DNA of 54,925 bases from a marine actinobacterium MedAcidi-G2B (GCA_000817115.1 JUEO01000006.1:1-54925); one strand, 5' to 3'. Numbered from the stretch's first letter, positions 24,335 to 32,352 are shown. The notes: a model not told the origin generated them from the sequence alone. Translations and numbers: made by a program.

Positions 24335-26014
24335 ATGAGCTCTTTTCCGCCGCATTTACCTAAGGCCCTTGCCCTAGTAGCTGAATCAAAAGGCGGTCCA
24401 CGCTTCCTCAACATAGATGGTGAAGAAGTACAGACAGGAAACTATTCCTTCAAATTTGAAAAGCACCTGTTGTTAGCAGAAACATATGAAAAACTTTTAA
24501 CTTCAAGAACGAGGAAAACAGCAGGGGCCTTCTATACGCCGATAGATGTTGCCAAAAAATTTGCTGAAACTGTGGTACATAAGGGTCCAGTTGTAGATCC
24601 ATCATGCGGTGGAGGGATTTTTTTACTTTCTGCGGCAAAACAACTTGCAGCACTCGGTGATGATCCAAAAGACATAGTAAGAAATCAAATATTCGGTGCG
24701 GACATCGACGAATGGGCGGTTGCTGTTTGCCGTTGGGAACTAGCGCATTGGGCAGGAGTGGATCCCGAAGAAATTACAGGAGTCGTCATTGCAGATCCAT
24801 TGATTGAAAGACCTGAAGATTGGCCAAAGCATTTCGGATCTATTATTGGTAATCCACCGTTCTTGAGCCAGATGCACACAACGACTGTGAGAACAACAGA
24901 GCGAAGAGAAGATCTTCGTTCTCAATATGGAAATTTAGTTAAGGCTTATACAAATGAAGCATGGCTATTTCTTGCGTTAGGTTTGGATCTTCTCGAACCA
25001 GGAGGTCAAATGGCGCTGATCCAGCCCTTGTCTCTAATTGCTGCAAGAGATGCTTTAGAAATAAGGGAAAAGATTCTTACGGAAGCTTCCCTTGAGGGGC
25101 TTTGGGTAGACCAGTCCACCGTATTTGTAGGGCGTACTGAAGTTTGTGCACCAATTATCAAAAATGTGACCTCCGATAAAAAAGAAGTACTGAGGTATGT
25201 TGGCCGAGAAATAGAAGAGGCCACTTCAGGAGAATATCCATCTGATCCAAGTAATTGGGGAGAGCTAGTGGCGGATCTCGTTGGATTACCAGATGTAAAA
25301 ATTGTCAGTTCAGGAACTGTGGAACACAAAGCTTTGGTTACATCAGGTTTTCGACAGCATTTTTATGGTTTGGTGCCTGGTGTAAGTGAGCAAAAAGAAG
25401 AAACGGTTGTTAATCCTTTGATCACAACAGCCATGGTTGATCCGTTTCATTGCCTGTGGGGGGAAAAGGTAGTCCAATTTGATGGAAGAAAATGGGAACG
25501 TCCTGTCGTTGATCTTGAGAAAGTTGCTGAATTTGATAGAGCTGTAGGTGAGTGGATGCGTGTTCGTCAAAATCCAAAACTTTTTATTTCAACTCAAACT
25601 CGAGTTATTGAAGTAGTAGTGGATGAGAAAGGAGATTGGATTCCTTTGACCCCGTTGCTTATTGTGCAGCCATTTGAAGAGGATCTATGGGCTCTCGCCA
25701 CAGCACTTTCAGCTCCGGTTATAAGTGTGTTAGCAGCACGACAGGCTCTAGGCGCTGCTCGTTCAGTTAGTCGAATTACTCTTTCATCAAAACAATTATC
25801 AGAATTGCCGCTTCCATCGGATAAAAGAGCTTGGGAAGAAGCAATTGAAATAGCTCAAACAATTCATTCTTCAACTAATAAAGATCTCGAAGAGCTTTGG
25901 CTGCTATTTGGCGAAACAATAAATCAGGCATACGGAACACGAGATGACGAGCTTATTTCTTGGTGGTGGAGTCGTCATCCTGCATTTCGTAGGAAGAATA
26001 AACAAAACGAATGA
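24335..26014 (+). CDS. N6-adenine-type DNA methyltransferase without a restriction partner
   Basis: 559 aa. The methylase domain is clear: RTRKTAGAFYTPIDVAKKF (typical of HsdM/Eco57I-type enzymes), SAM-binding VVDPSCGGGIFLL at about 87-100, GADIDEWAV and the catalytic NPPF at about 172-175. The C-terminal half (from about 300) probably holds target recognition, ending in a SKQLSELPLP segment like that of type IIG/HsdS-like recognition domains. No nuclease motif is present and no endonuclease lies nearby, so this looks like an orphan regulatory or housekeeping methylase. It follows the helicase by 16 nt. A short hairpin with T-rich tail (26014-26031) follows. Confidence 0.82.
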   Translation: MSSFPPHLPKALALVAESKGGPRFLNIDGEEVQTGNYSFKFEKHLLLAETYEKLLTSRTRKTAGAFYTPIDVAKKFAETVVHKGPVVDPSCGGGIFLLSAAKQLAALGDDPKDIVRNQIFGADIDEWAVAVCRWELAHWAGVDPEEITGVVIADPLIERPEDWPKHFGSIIGNPPFLSQMHTTTVRTTERREDLRSQYGNLVKAYTNEAWLFLALGLDLLEPGGQMALIQPLSLIAARDALEIREKILTEASLEGLWVDQSTVFVGRTEVCAPIIKNVTSDKKEVLRYVGREIEEATSGEYPSDPSNWGELVADLVGLPDVKIVSSGTVEHKALVTSGFRQHFYGLVPGVSEQKEETVVNPLITTAMVDPFHCLWGEKVVQFDGRKWERPVVDLEKVAEFDRAVGEWMRVRQNPKLFISTQTRVIEVVVDEKGDWIPLTPLLIVQPFEEDLWALATALSAPVISVLAARQALGAARSVSRITLSSKQLSELPLPSDKRAWEEAIEIAQTIHSSTNKDLEELWLLFGETINQAYGTRDDELISWWWSRHPAFRRKNKQNE

Positions 26015-26031
26015 CCGTCTAACGGTTCTTT
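26014..26031 (+). terminator. Weak terminator-like hairpin after the methylase gene
   Basis: ACCGT-CTA-ACGGT followed by TCTTTCC. A short stem and broken T tract make it a weak candidate, but it separates the methylase from the riboswitch-metX unit. Confidence 0.3.
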
Positions 26032-26044
26032 CCGTCTACACTTT

Positions 26045-26200
26045 ATAAAGGCATTACGAGTGGTCTGGTTAAAGCTAGATCCGGCAACCTGGGAGGACAC
26101 CCAAGGTGCCCGCTCTTTCGCAAGGAAGAGGATGTGGTCCGAAAGGGCAACAAAGTGTCCGGTGTCGATGAGTCGGCCTCCGGTCGCCGGGTTCCGGTGG
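26045..26200 (+). ncRNA. SAM riboswitch (SAM-I/SAM-IV clan) controlling metX
   Basis: The core is diagnostic: ACGAGTGG, then a P2-like helix GGTCT/AGATC, then CCGGCAACCT, a P3 hairpin CCTGGG-AGGACA-CCCAAGG, and AGGTGCCC. These match the S-box/SAM-IV consensus (GAG, CCGGCAACC, aGGUGCC). A CTCTT/AAGAG hairpin follows. Further on, CCGG-TCG-CCGG and GGTGG-ATCTCC-CCACC (ending about 26211) sit just before the metX start and could be the expression platform hiding the ribosome entry site. I did not find a convincing outer P1, so the ends are approximate. Low SAM should switch on methionine synthesis. Confidence 0.82.
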
Positions 26201-26214
26201 ATCTCCCCACCAAT

Positions 26215-27447
26215 ATGACTGAATCTGAAGACTTAACACAATACGGACAAGATCCGGCTCAACCATATGTATACCCGCGTCCTCTTACGGAAAATCTGCC
26301 TGCAACTGGGGCTTGGCAAGAAGGGGATCCGGAAGGAAACCGCCAGTTCGCGAAAGTTCATCCAGACAAAAGTTTCGCACTTCAAGGCGGTGGTGTTCTT
26401 GAAGAAGTGACGATGGCATACGAAACATGGGGTCGCCTTTCTCCCGCAGCAGACAATGCGATCTTGGTGTGTCATGCGTTAACAGGAGACTCTCATGCTT
26501 TCGGTGAGCATGGAGAAGCTCACCCAACTCCTGGATGGTGGAATGGGGTCATTGGCGAGGGCAGTGGACTTGACCCGAACGAACATTTCATAGTCTGCAT
26601 TAATGTCCTCGGCGGTTGCCAAGGTTCCACAGGGCCAGCATCGATCAACCCTGCTTCTAATAAACCGTACGGGTCTACTTTCCCCGTGATTACCACTCGA
26701 GACATGGTGCGGGCGCAAGCTGCCGTCGCCGATCACTTAGGCATAGAACAATGGCGTCTAGTAGTAGGCGGATCTATGGGTGGAATGCAAGTGCTCGAAT
26801 GGGGAATCATGTACCCAGATCGAGTTAAAGCGCTAGCACCACTAGCCACCGCCCTAGCAGCTTCCCCATGGCAAATAGGGTGGAGCGCTGTCGGCAGAAA
26901 TGCGCTAGTACTGGACCCACTTTTTAGAGGCGGCGACTATTACGATGCAGAAGCAGGAAACGGGCCTCACTCAGGTCTTGCCACTGCTCGAGCAATCGCT
27001 CAAATACATTATCGAAGCCCTAACTCTTTTTCTGAGCGTTTCGGGAGAGAAGTAGTTGACCCAAGAAGCATCTATGGCCTATGGGACCAATATCAAGTTG
27101 AATCATATTTGGATTACCAAGGAGAAAAGTTAGTTCGGAGATTTGATGCGAACAGTTACTTAGTCCTCAACAGAGCGATGGACTTACATGATGTTGCTCG
27201 AGACCGAGGCAGCGTGAATGAGGCTGTGTCACGCTTAGCCCGAGTGCCTGTATTGACGTTGAGTATCACTTCAGACTATTTGTACCCACCGAATCTTCAA
27301 ATAGAAATCTTTGAGGCGGTTAAAGCTATTGGTGGGGAATGCACCCACCAGATAGTAGAAAACGGTAACGGACATGATGGATTTCTTCTAGCAACTGAAG
27401 ATGTTTCCAACCACATAGCAAATTTTTTGGAAGACACGTCGTTTTAA
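26215..27447 (+). CDS. metX: Homoserine O-acetyltransferase
   Basis: Alpha/beta-hydrolase that acetylates homoserine for methionine synthesis. 410 aa from the ATG at 26215: MAYETWGRLSPAADNAILVCHALTGDSHAFG near the N-terminus, the nucleophile elbow VGGSMGGMQVLEW, and a C-terminal ENGNGHDGFL with the catalytic histidine. The frame is open to 26134, but those 27 codons overlap the riboswitch structure and lack family similarity, so I use the later start. The SAM riboswitch directly upstream supports a methionine role. Confidence 0.94.
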   Translation: MTESEDLTQYGQDPAQPYVYPRPLTENLPATGAWQEGDPEGNRQFAKVHPDKSFALQGGGVLEEVTMAYETWGRLSPAADNAILVCHALTGDSHAFGEHGEAHPTPGWWNGVIGEGSGLDPNEHFIVCINVLGGCQGSTGPASINPASNKPYGSTFPVITTRDMVRAQAAVADHLGIEQWRLVVGGSMGGMQVLEWGIMYPDRVKALAPLATALAASPWQIGWSAVGRNALVLDPLFRGGDYYDAEAGNGPHSGLATARAIAQIHYRSPNSFSERFGREVVDPRSIYGLWDQYQVESYLDYQGEKLVRRFDANSYLVLNRAMDLHDVARDRGSVNEAVSRLARVPVLTLSITSDYLYPPNLQIEIFEAVKAIGGECTHQIVENGNGHDGFLLATEDVSNHIANFLEDTSF

Positions 27448-27476
27448 CAATTTGCTCATATCTGTTGGTGTTCAAA

Positions 27477-27482
27477 TAAAAT
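27477..27482 (+). promoter_or_regulatory. -10-like box before the Fpg-like gene
   Basis: TAAAAT, 5 nt before the ATG at 27488, with TTGCTC about 19 nt upstream. Suggests a near-leaderless transcript. Confidence 0.4.
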
Positions 27483-27487
27483 GATGT

Positions 27488-28267
27488 ATGCCCGAAATAT
27501 TAGAAATAGAGGCGTACCGCAGAGTAGCTGAGCATGTTGTTGGGCGTGTTATTACTGAAGTTTTGACCCCAGACCACTGGTATTTGAAAGGTGGAGCGAC
27601 TCCGGAAGACTTTAAAGAACGTCTAGTTAACCGACGTTTCACAAGAACTCGACGAATAGGGAAACTTCTGCTCCTAGATTCCGGTGGGCCAACTCTAGGT
27701 TTAAGGTTTGGGATGACTGGAAGACTATTTGTAGATGGGCAAGCGGCCGTAGAGCAATTGGAATGGGGGAGCCGTCGCATAAACCCGTCATGGCATCGTT
27801 TCATTCTCCGCTTTAAAGGTGGAGGAGACTTAGTTATGGATGACCCTCGTCGTCTCGGAGGAGTCGAACTAGATCCGGAAGAAGACAAACTAGGTCCTGA
27901 TGCATGGACGATAGACATGAATGACTTGCGCCAGATCTTGTCGAATTCTTCTACAGCTTTAAAGGCAAGACTTTTAGATCAGTCGCGTATAGCAGGATTG
28001 GGTAATCTTCTCGTTGACGAAATCTGTTGGCGTAGCCAACTTGACCCTAGACGGTCGTCAGGCTCATTAGAAGATGAAGAAATCAAAGTTTTAAAGAAAA
28101 CAATCCGCCAAGTGCTTAATCAGTTAGACAAACGAGGAGGTTCGCATACGGGAGATTTCTTTGAATACAGGAACCCAGGAGGGATCTGCCCTTTAGACCA
28201 TGAGCCTTTAAGGCGCTCAAAAGTAGGTGGCAGAACAACATGGTGGTGCCCCTTACATCAGCGTTAA
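27488..28267 (+). CDS. Fpg/Nei-family DNA glycosylase
   Basis: Bifunctional base-excision enzyme family removing oxidised bases. 259 aa, MPEILEIEAYRR start with the catalytic Pro2 and Glu3, the beta-hairpin lysine in TRRIGKLLLL (about residue 58), helix-two-turn-helix IAGLGNLLVDEICWRS (about 165-180) and a C-terminal zinc finger. The finger is unusual: CPLDH and CPLH (Cys-x3-His and Cys-x2-His) in place of the normal four cysteines. Substrate range cannot be assigned (MutM-like 8-oxoguanine or Nei-like pyrimidines). Confidence 0.88.
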   Translation: MPEILEIEAYRRVAEHVVGRVITEVLTPDHWYLKGGATPEDFKERLVNRRFTRTRRIGKLLLLDSGGPTLGLRFGMTGRLFVDGQAAVEQLEWGSRRINPSWHRFILRFKGGGDLVMDDPRRLGGVELDPEEDKLGPDAWTIDMNDLRQILSNSSTALKARLLDQSRIAGLGNLLVDEICWRSQLDPRRSSGSLEDEEIKVLKKTIRQVLNQLDKRGGSHTGDFFEYRNPGGICPLDHEPLRRSKVGGRTTWWCPLHQR

Positions 28268-28313
28268 AGGGTTACTCCGACTAACCTAGACCTAAGAGAG
28301 ACTGGGTGGAACG

Positions 28314-28739
28314 GTGAAAGATATAAAGAGTAAGAAACTTTTTGCTGTATTAGCAATCCTGTTTACTCTGACATTCCTTTACTCAGGGTCTGCATTTGCT
28401 GAAGTTACAACGATAGAAGCTGACACATCGGCAGCTGATGGAAACACTGATGATCGTGTAGACAGTATTGTTCTTACACTTCGAGTTATTGCTGGAGTTG
28501 TTCTTGTTGCAACGATTGGATTCTATTGGCATACCCGACCTAGCCGCCGTCTTCAGGCCGCTATTGATAGAGGGGAAATTGACGGTGCTTCACATAAGTC
28601 TCGTAAATCAAAATATTCCTTTCATTTCAACATTCCTGACGAGGAATCCTCACAGTCTTCTAATGAACTTTTAGCTAAATTATTAGATGACAAATCAGTA
28701 GATGAAATTGGAGATAAGGAGCCTTCAAAAGATGTCTGA
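28314..28739 (+). CDS. Uncharacterised membrane protein with signal peptide
   Basis: 141 aa, GTG start. Signal peptide KKLFAVLAILFTLTFLYSGSAFA (cleavage after AFA, about residue 29), a short Thr/Asp-rich outer segment, one membrane helix (about 53-72, RVIAGVVLVATIGFYW) and a charged cytoplasmic tail of about 65 aa. No known domain recognised. The last bases overlap the following small gene by 8 bp, so the two are probably made together. Confidence 0.7.
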   Translation: MKDIKSKKLFAVLAILFTLTFLYSGSAFAEVTTIEADTSAADGNTDDRVDSIVLTLRVIAGVVLVATIGFYWHTRPSRRLQAAIDRGEIDGASHKSRKSKYSFHFNIPDEESSQSSNELLAKLLDDKSVDEIGDKEPSKDV

Positions 28740-28953
28740 CGAACTTGATATAGAAGCGATGCTTCAAAGATTTCGGGAAAGAGCCGCTGCAGTTCGCAAC
28801 CGCAATTTACCGCCAATAGGAGGAGACGAGAGGAAAATGTTCTTAGAGCAAGCCCAAAACGATTTCCAAGATTTTGCTATCATCGGAGACGCAGAAGGAA
28901 CTCTTGAAGAAGGAATTTTGACTCTTAAAGTTGACCTTCAGCCGAATGACTAG
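28732..28953 (+). CDS. Small uncharacterised acidic protein
   Basis: 73 aa (MSDELDIEAMLQRFRERAAA...), soluble, with a predicted amphipathic helix (about 5-25) and an acidic C-terminal half. The ATG at 28732 overlaps the upstream membrane protein gene by 8 bp; a GGAG lies about 15 nt upstream. No family recognised. Its stop shares the tetramer CTAG (28950-28953) with the stop of the convergent dipeptidase gene. Overlap with the membrane protein suggests they act together. Confidence 0.6.
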   Translation: MSDELDIEAMLQRFRERAAAVRNRNLPPIGGDERKMFLEQAQNDFQDFAIIGDAEGTLEEGILTLKVDLQPND

Positions 28954-29915
28954 TTGAATACTTGGCTATAAAGCCTTAACCAGTTTCCGCCCATTATCGA
29001 AGCTGTTTCTTCTTCTGTCATCCCTCGAGATTGTAAAGCGTCAGCGATCAATCCAAATCCACGCATGGTTGTTAACCAATCAGGCTCTGCAATTTTTCCC
29101 GGCCGAGAAGCAGAACCAGCACCGTAATTCGTGACTCTTGACCATCTGCCTTGTCGCATCCATTCCAAATGAGACATTTTTATGTTTCGACTGTGATCAG
29201 TTCCGATTCCAACATGATTGATTCCGACGAGATCAACGGTGTATGCAACAAGTTCTGACCACTTCTCTGGGGTTTCAGCAAAACCATCACAAATATTTGG
29301 ATAAGTAGCTAAACCGATCACACCGCCTTTTTCGGCAAGAGCCCTAATCAAATCATCAGACTTGTTTCGAACATGAGGAACAAATCCATCTGGGTTTGCG
29401 TGGGTAACAGCAACTGGCATCTCGGAAGCTTCAATCACATCTAAACCTGTTCTCTGCCCAACATGCGAAAGATCAATCAAAATGCCGCAGCGATTAAGTT
29501 CCGAAACAAGCTCTACTCCGGCACGACTTATTCCACTATCAGCAGGCTCGTAACAACTACCCCCGTATTCGTTTTGGTTGTTGTATGTCAACTGAAGAAC
29601 TCGAACTCCCATATCGGCAAAGAGTTCAACAAAACGTATGTTTCCGTTTAACGCAGTGGTGTTTTGATAACCGACAATCAGGGCGCAACGTTCTGAGGCA
29701 ACAATTTTATTTATGTCCTCTTCGTTGTGGGCGATTGCAACTAAATCTTCATTTTCTTGGACAACATCACGAAAACGGCCTAGGGCGTCCATTGATTCAA
29801 GAGCGTCTTCCCAGAATCCCAGACTAACTGTTATGCAGTTAAGGCCTCCATCTATAACTTCTTGGAAAACTTCTCTATCGAAGATGCTGCAATTCAAACC
29901 GTCAGCGAAAAACAT
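28950..29915 (-). CDS. M19 (renal/membrane dipeptidase) family protein with altered metal site
   Basis: 321 aa TIM-barrel of the M19 family, which hydrolyses dipeptides (often with a D-residue) with two zinc ions. Conserved here: ILIDLSHVGQRT, AVTHANPDGF, HVGIGTDHSR and GGNWLRLY. Altered: the first ligand pair (usual DGHND) reads DGLNCS and the bridging glutamate region reads VGYQNT, so three of the usual ligands seem to be lost. Activity on dipeptides is uncertain; it may belong to a distinct M19 subfamily. The ATG at 29915 follows GGAG by 6 nt and is preferred over the TTG at 29927. The N-terminus is cytoplasmic-looking, with no signal peptide. Confidence 0.8.
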   Translation of the reverse strand: MFFADGLNCSIFDREVFQEVIDGGLNCITVSLGFWEDALESMDALGRFRDVVQENEDLVAIAHNEEDINKIVASERCALIVGYQNTTALNGNIRFVELFADMGVRVLQLTYNNQNEYGGSCYEPADSGISRAGVELVSELNRCGILIDLSHVGQRTGLDVIEASEMPVAVTHANPDGFVPHVRNKSDDLIRALAEKGGVIGLATYPNICDGFAETPEKWSELVAYTVDLVGINHVGIGTDHSRNIKMSHLEWMRQGRWSRVTNYGAGSASRPGKIAEPDWLTTMRGFGLIADALQSRGMTEEETASIMGGNWLRLYSQVFN

Positions 29916-30062
29916 ACGTAACTCCAATGCCTATTTACGAATAAACAGAGAATACTACATTGAGGAAAATTTCAAGACTCCAACAAAACATTGGATTGGT
30001 TTAGGTAAAGAGAGTGTTAAGAGGGTAAATTTGTTGTTAAGTCGGATAAAGTGACGACGCAC

Positions 30063-30138
30063 GCGGACGTAGCTCAGTTGGTAGAGCATCACCTTGCCAA
30101 GGTGAATGTCGCGAGTTCAAATCTCGTCGTCCGCTCCA
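30063..30138 (+). tRNA. tRNA-Gly (anticodon GCC)
   Basis: GCGGACG (30063-30069) pairs perfectly with CGTCCGC (30128-30134), then discriminator T and an encoded CCA (30136-30138). The D-arm GCTCAGTTGGTAGAGC, anticodon loop CTTGCCAAG within the CACCTTGCCAAGGTG hairpin, and T-arm with GTTCAAATC are standard. The CCA is followed directly by the ATG of the next gene. Confidence 0.96.
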
Positions 30139-30981
30139 ATGAAAATAGGACTGTATTCAATAAATGGTGGTCATCTAGCAAATCCAGATGACATGGGCAG
30201 AGTAGCTGTAGCAGCCGAAGAAGCCGGATTTGAATCTCTCTGGACAGCAGAACACGTTGTCTTGCCTGACCCGCAAGTTCCTCCTTCTCCTCTACCTGCA
30301 GAGGTTCCTCTCCTTGATCCCGCAGTTGCACTCGCTTATTTGGCTTCTATGACTACAGAAATAAATTTAGGAACAGGGATCATTATTCTTCCGCAGCGCA
30401 ACCCTCTTGTCTTAGCCAAAGAGTTGGCCACCGTTGATGTGTTATCTAAGGGCCGGTTAATGTTCGGAGTTGGTGTCGGATATCTTGCTCCAGAATTTGA
30501 GGCATTGGGTATTCCAATGGAAGACAGGGGACCACGGTCCATCGAGTACATAGAAGCTATGCGTTCAATCTGGCATGACAACGAACCTAACTACGACGGT
30601 AAATATGTTTCATTTAATGGAGTGAAAGCGAATCCTCGACCTGTTCGTCCGTTAGGGCCACCAGTGGTTATGGGAGGTCACTCTAAACCTGCTTGGAGGA
30701 GAACTGTTACACACTGTCAAGGATGGTATGGATTTATGTTAGATCCCGAAGGCACCGCTAAAAATATTGCAGGCATCAAAGACCTAGAAGAACAGCATGA
30801 ACGACCTGAGGGGCTTGGTGAGATAGAAATCACGGTTACTCCACTCATGAGGCCAGGTGTAGAGATGTTAGAAACATATGGCGAGATGGGGGTAGACAGA
30901 CTCGTGCTTCTCGCCCCCGTTCAAAACGTTGATGAGTCCTTAGCTTTCATTGATCAAATCCATGCCCAAATGCTGGGTTAG
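30139..30981 (+). CDS. LLM-class F420-dependent oxidoreductase
   Basis: 280 aa luciferase-like TIM-barrel enzyme: an MKIGLYSINGG start, FESLWTAEHVVLP, INLGTGIIILPQRNPLVLAKELATVD, GRLMFGVGVGYLAPEFEALG, and PPVVMGGHSKPA near the flavin/F420 phosphate site. Proteins of this length are often F420-dependent in Actinobacteria; substrate unknown. The ATG at 30139 is the base after the tRNA-Gly CCA, so if both are on one transcript the mRNA left after tRNA processing would be leaderless. Its 3' end overlaps the convergent DUF3445 gene by 35 bp. Confidence 0.88.
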   Translation: MKIGLYSINGGHLANPDDMGRVAVAAEEAGFESLWTAEHVVLPDPQVPPSPLPAEVPLLDPAVALAYLASMTTEINLGTGIIILPQRNPLVLAKELATVDVLSKGRLMFGVGVGYLAPEFEALGIPMEDRGPRSIEYIEAMRSIWHDNEPNYDGKYVSFNGVKANPRPVRPLGPPVVMGGHSKPAWRRTVTHCQGWYGFMLDPEGTAKNIAGIKDLEEQHERPEGLGEIEITVTPLMRPGVEMLETYGEMGVDRLVLLAPVQNVDESLAFIDQIHAQMLG

Positions 30982-31795
30982 GTAGCGAAAGCCCCAAAGA
31001 TCTCAATATTTGTGCCCTCTGTTTAGGCTGAATTCCTTTGTGTGAAGCTCCTTCGGGAGATACGTTCATCAGCCACTTAACAAAGTCATTTTTTCTTGCA
31101 TAATTAAGTTCTCCTAAAGAGGCCTGTTGGATTTTGATTGTGAAAAGAATCCATCCAGCAGTATCTAAAGAACGTAAAGTCTGGCGTTCACTTCGAAGAA
31201 AAAGTTCATCATGAACATGGACTGCTTCAATTATCGGATCCCCATTCTCCGGTCGTTCGGGCTGGTACAAACTGGGATCTGGATGAATAAACCAATTTCT
31301 TCTCCAAACAGGTGTCGTGGATAACCGGTCCATCAAAGAGTTCACTTTTTTTCTCAAAAACTCTGGGTAACCCGTCACCGGACCATGGACGTCACTTATT
31401 TCTCTCCCGATCTTTTCTGAAAGGCGCCATCGCGAAGGGAAACATAATGAAGCAGCTGCTAAGACCCAGCAACCCTCATCTCTCCTCATAAGACAGAGGT
31501 CTTCTTGAACAGAGAGTCCAGCTCGTTTTAAAGGATGTAAATCTTTTGAATCTGGAATTAATTGGCGTCCAGTACCAGTGATTAAAGAGCAAACCTCTAA
31601 CCCGGCGGCTTCACTTTCAGGTAAGGCTAAAAAAACTTCAGACGATTCGTCTTTAGTCAACTTCGCCTTTAGTGCAAGCTGAGACTCTTCTTCATCATCT
31701 TGTAGAAGCCATGATTGATCTCCGAGAGTACGAACACCCATTCGAACTGGCGGGTCAGAAGGATCTAAATCAATTTCGTCCAGCCACCGCACCAT
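30947..31795 (-). CDS. DUF3445 (haem-dependent oxidative N-demethylase-like) protein
   Basis: 282 aa. Family hallmarks are SVQEDLCLMRRDEGCWVLAAASLCFPSRWRLSEKIG followed by the DVHGPV loop, and further along RSERQTLRSLDTAGWILFTIKI. Characterised relatives bind haem with a PAS-like fold and oxidatively demethylate small amines; the substrate here is unknown. Start at the ATG at 31795, with a GAGGAG about 10 nt upstream, instead of the TTG at 31813. The start region overlaps the end of the SRPBCC gene upstream, so the two are probably one unit. Confidence 0.8.
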   Translation of the reverse strand: MVRWLDEIDLDPSDPPVRMGVRTLGDQSWLLQDDEEESQLALKAKLTKDESSEVFLALPESEAAGLEVCSLITGTGRQLIPDSKDLHPLKRAGLSVQEDLCLMRRDEGCWVLAAASLCFPSRWRLSEKIGREISDVHGPVTGYPEFLRKKVNSLMDRLSTTPVWRRNWFIHPDPSLYQPERPENGDPIIEAVHVHDELFLRSERQTLRSLDTAGWILFTIKIQQASLGELNYARKNDFVKWLMNVSPEGASHKGIQPKQRAQILRSLGLSLPNPAFGHGFDQ

Positions 31796-31802
31796 ATTAG
31801 GC

Positions 31803-32243
31803 CTACTCCTCAAGAATGTTTTTAAGACGCTTCAGGTTTCGTTTCCAAATTGCTTTCAACACAGGTCTTGCAAATAAGGCACCTACCGGTCCGCCCATCC
31901 ACCACGGGAAACGAAGAGTTTCCTCCCAAGAAAATAGAGTTTCAGAATCTCCGATACTTTCAAGAGTGAAGTGCCCTCTACCTGTTACTACTCCGCTATG
32001 AGCAACACCCATAACTAAGTTCTCTTGCCAGTCAGTGATTTCCATACGATCCGTTAAACGAAAGGGTCCTACCTTTGTTTCACAGTCAAAAGTAGTTCCG
32101 ACTCCCTGATTCTTCTCGGAGGTAATCGTTATAGTTTCAGCATCAGCCATCCAGGACGTGTGCGATTCAATATCGGCGATTTGTTTCCACACTTCTTCTT
32201 TTGGAAGAGAAATTTTTATAGAGATTGTGATCATTGACATCAT
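31803..32243 (-). CDS. SRPBCC (START-like) superfamily protein
   Basis: 146 aa helix-grip fold, close to the polyketide-cyclase/CoxG-like subgroup: SLPKEEVWKQIADIESHTSWMADAETI at the start, TFDCETKVGPFRLTDRMEITDW in the middle, and a C-terminal amphipathic helix. It should bind a hydrophobic ligand; no catalytic role is visible. The start is one of ATG ATG TCA ATG at 32235-32243, and the true one is unclear. It is divergent from the TIGR01777 gene across about 110 bp. Confidence 0.75.
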   Translation of the reverse strand: MMSMITISIKISLPKEEVWKQIADIESHTSWMADAETITITSEKNQGVGTTFDCETKVGPFRLTDRMEITDWQENLVMGVAHSGVVTGRGHFTLESIGDSETLFSWEETLRFPWWMGGPVGALFARPVLKAIWKRNLKRLKNILEE

Positions 32244-32352
32244 TATCTTCTTAGGAGAATCTACAATTTATTACCCTACGCCCTTTAAAGCCCACTACTT
32301 CACGGGTGATACGGTTTTATTCAACGACAATAAAAAGATAACGAGGAGAAAA

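Noticed and set aside
26134-26214. Upstream start for metX at 26134
   Set aside because: These codons lie over the riboswitch and have no similarity to MetX N-termini.
32158-32352. N-terminal extension of the TIGR01777 gene
   Set aside because: It crosses the divergent SRPBCC gene and precedes the clear GAGGAG-GTG start and the nucleotide-binding motif.
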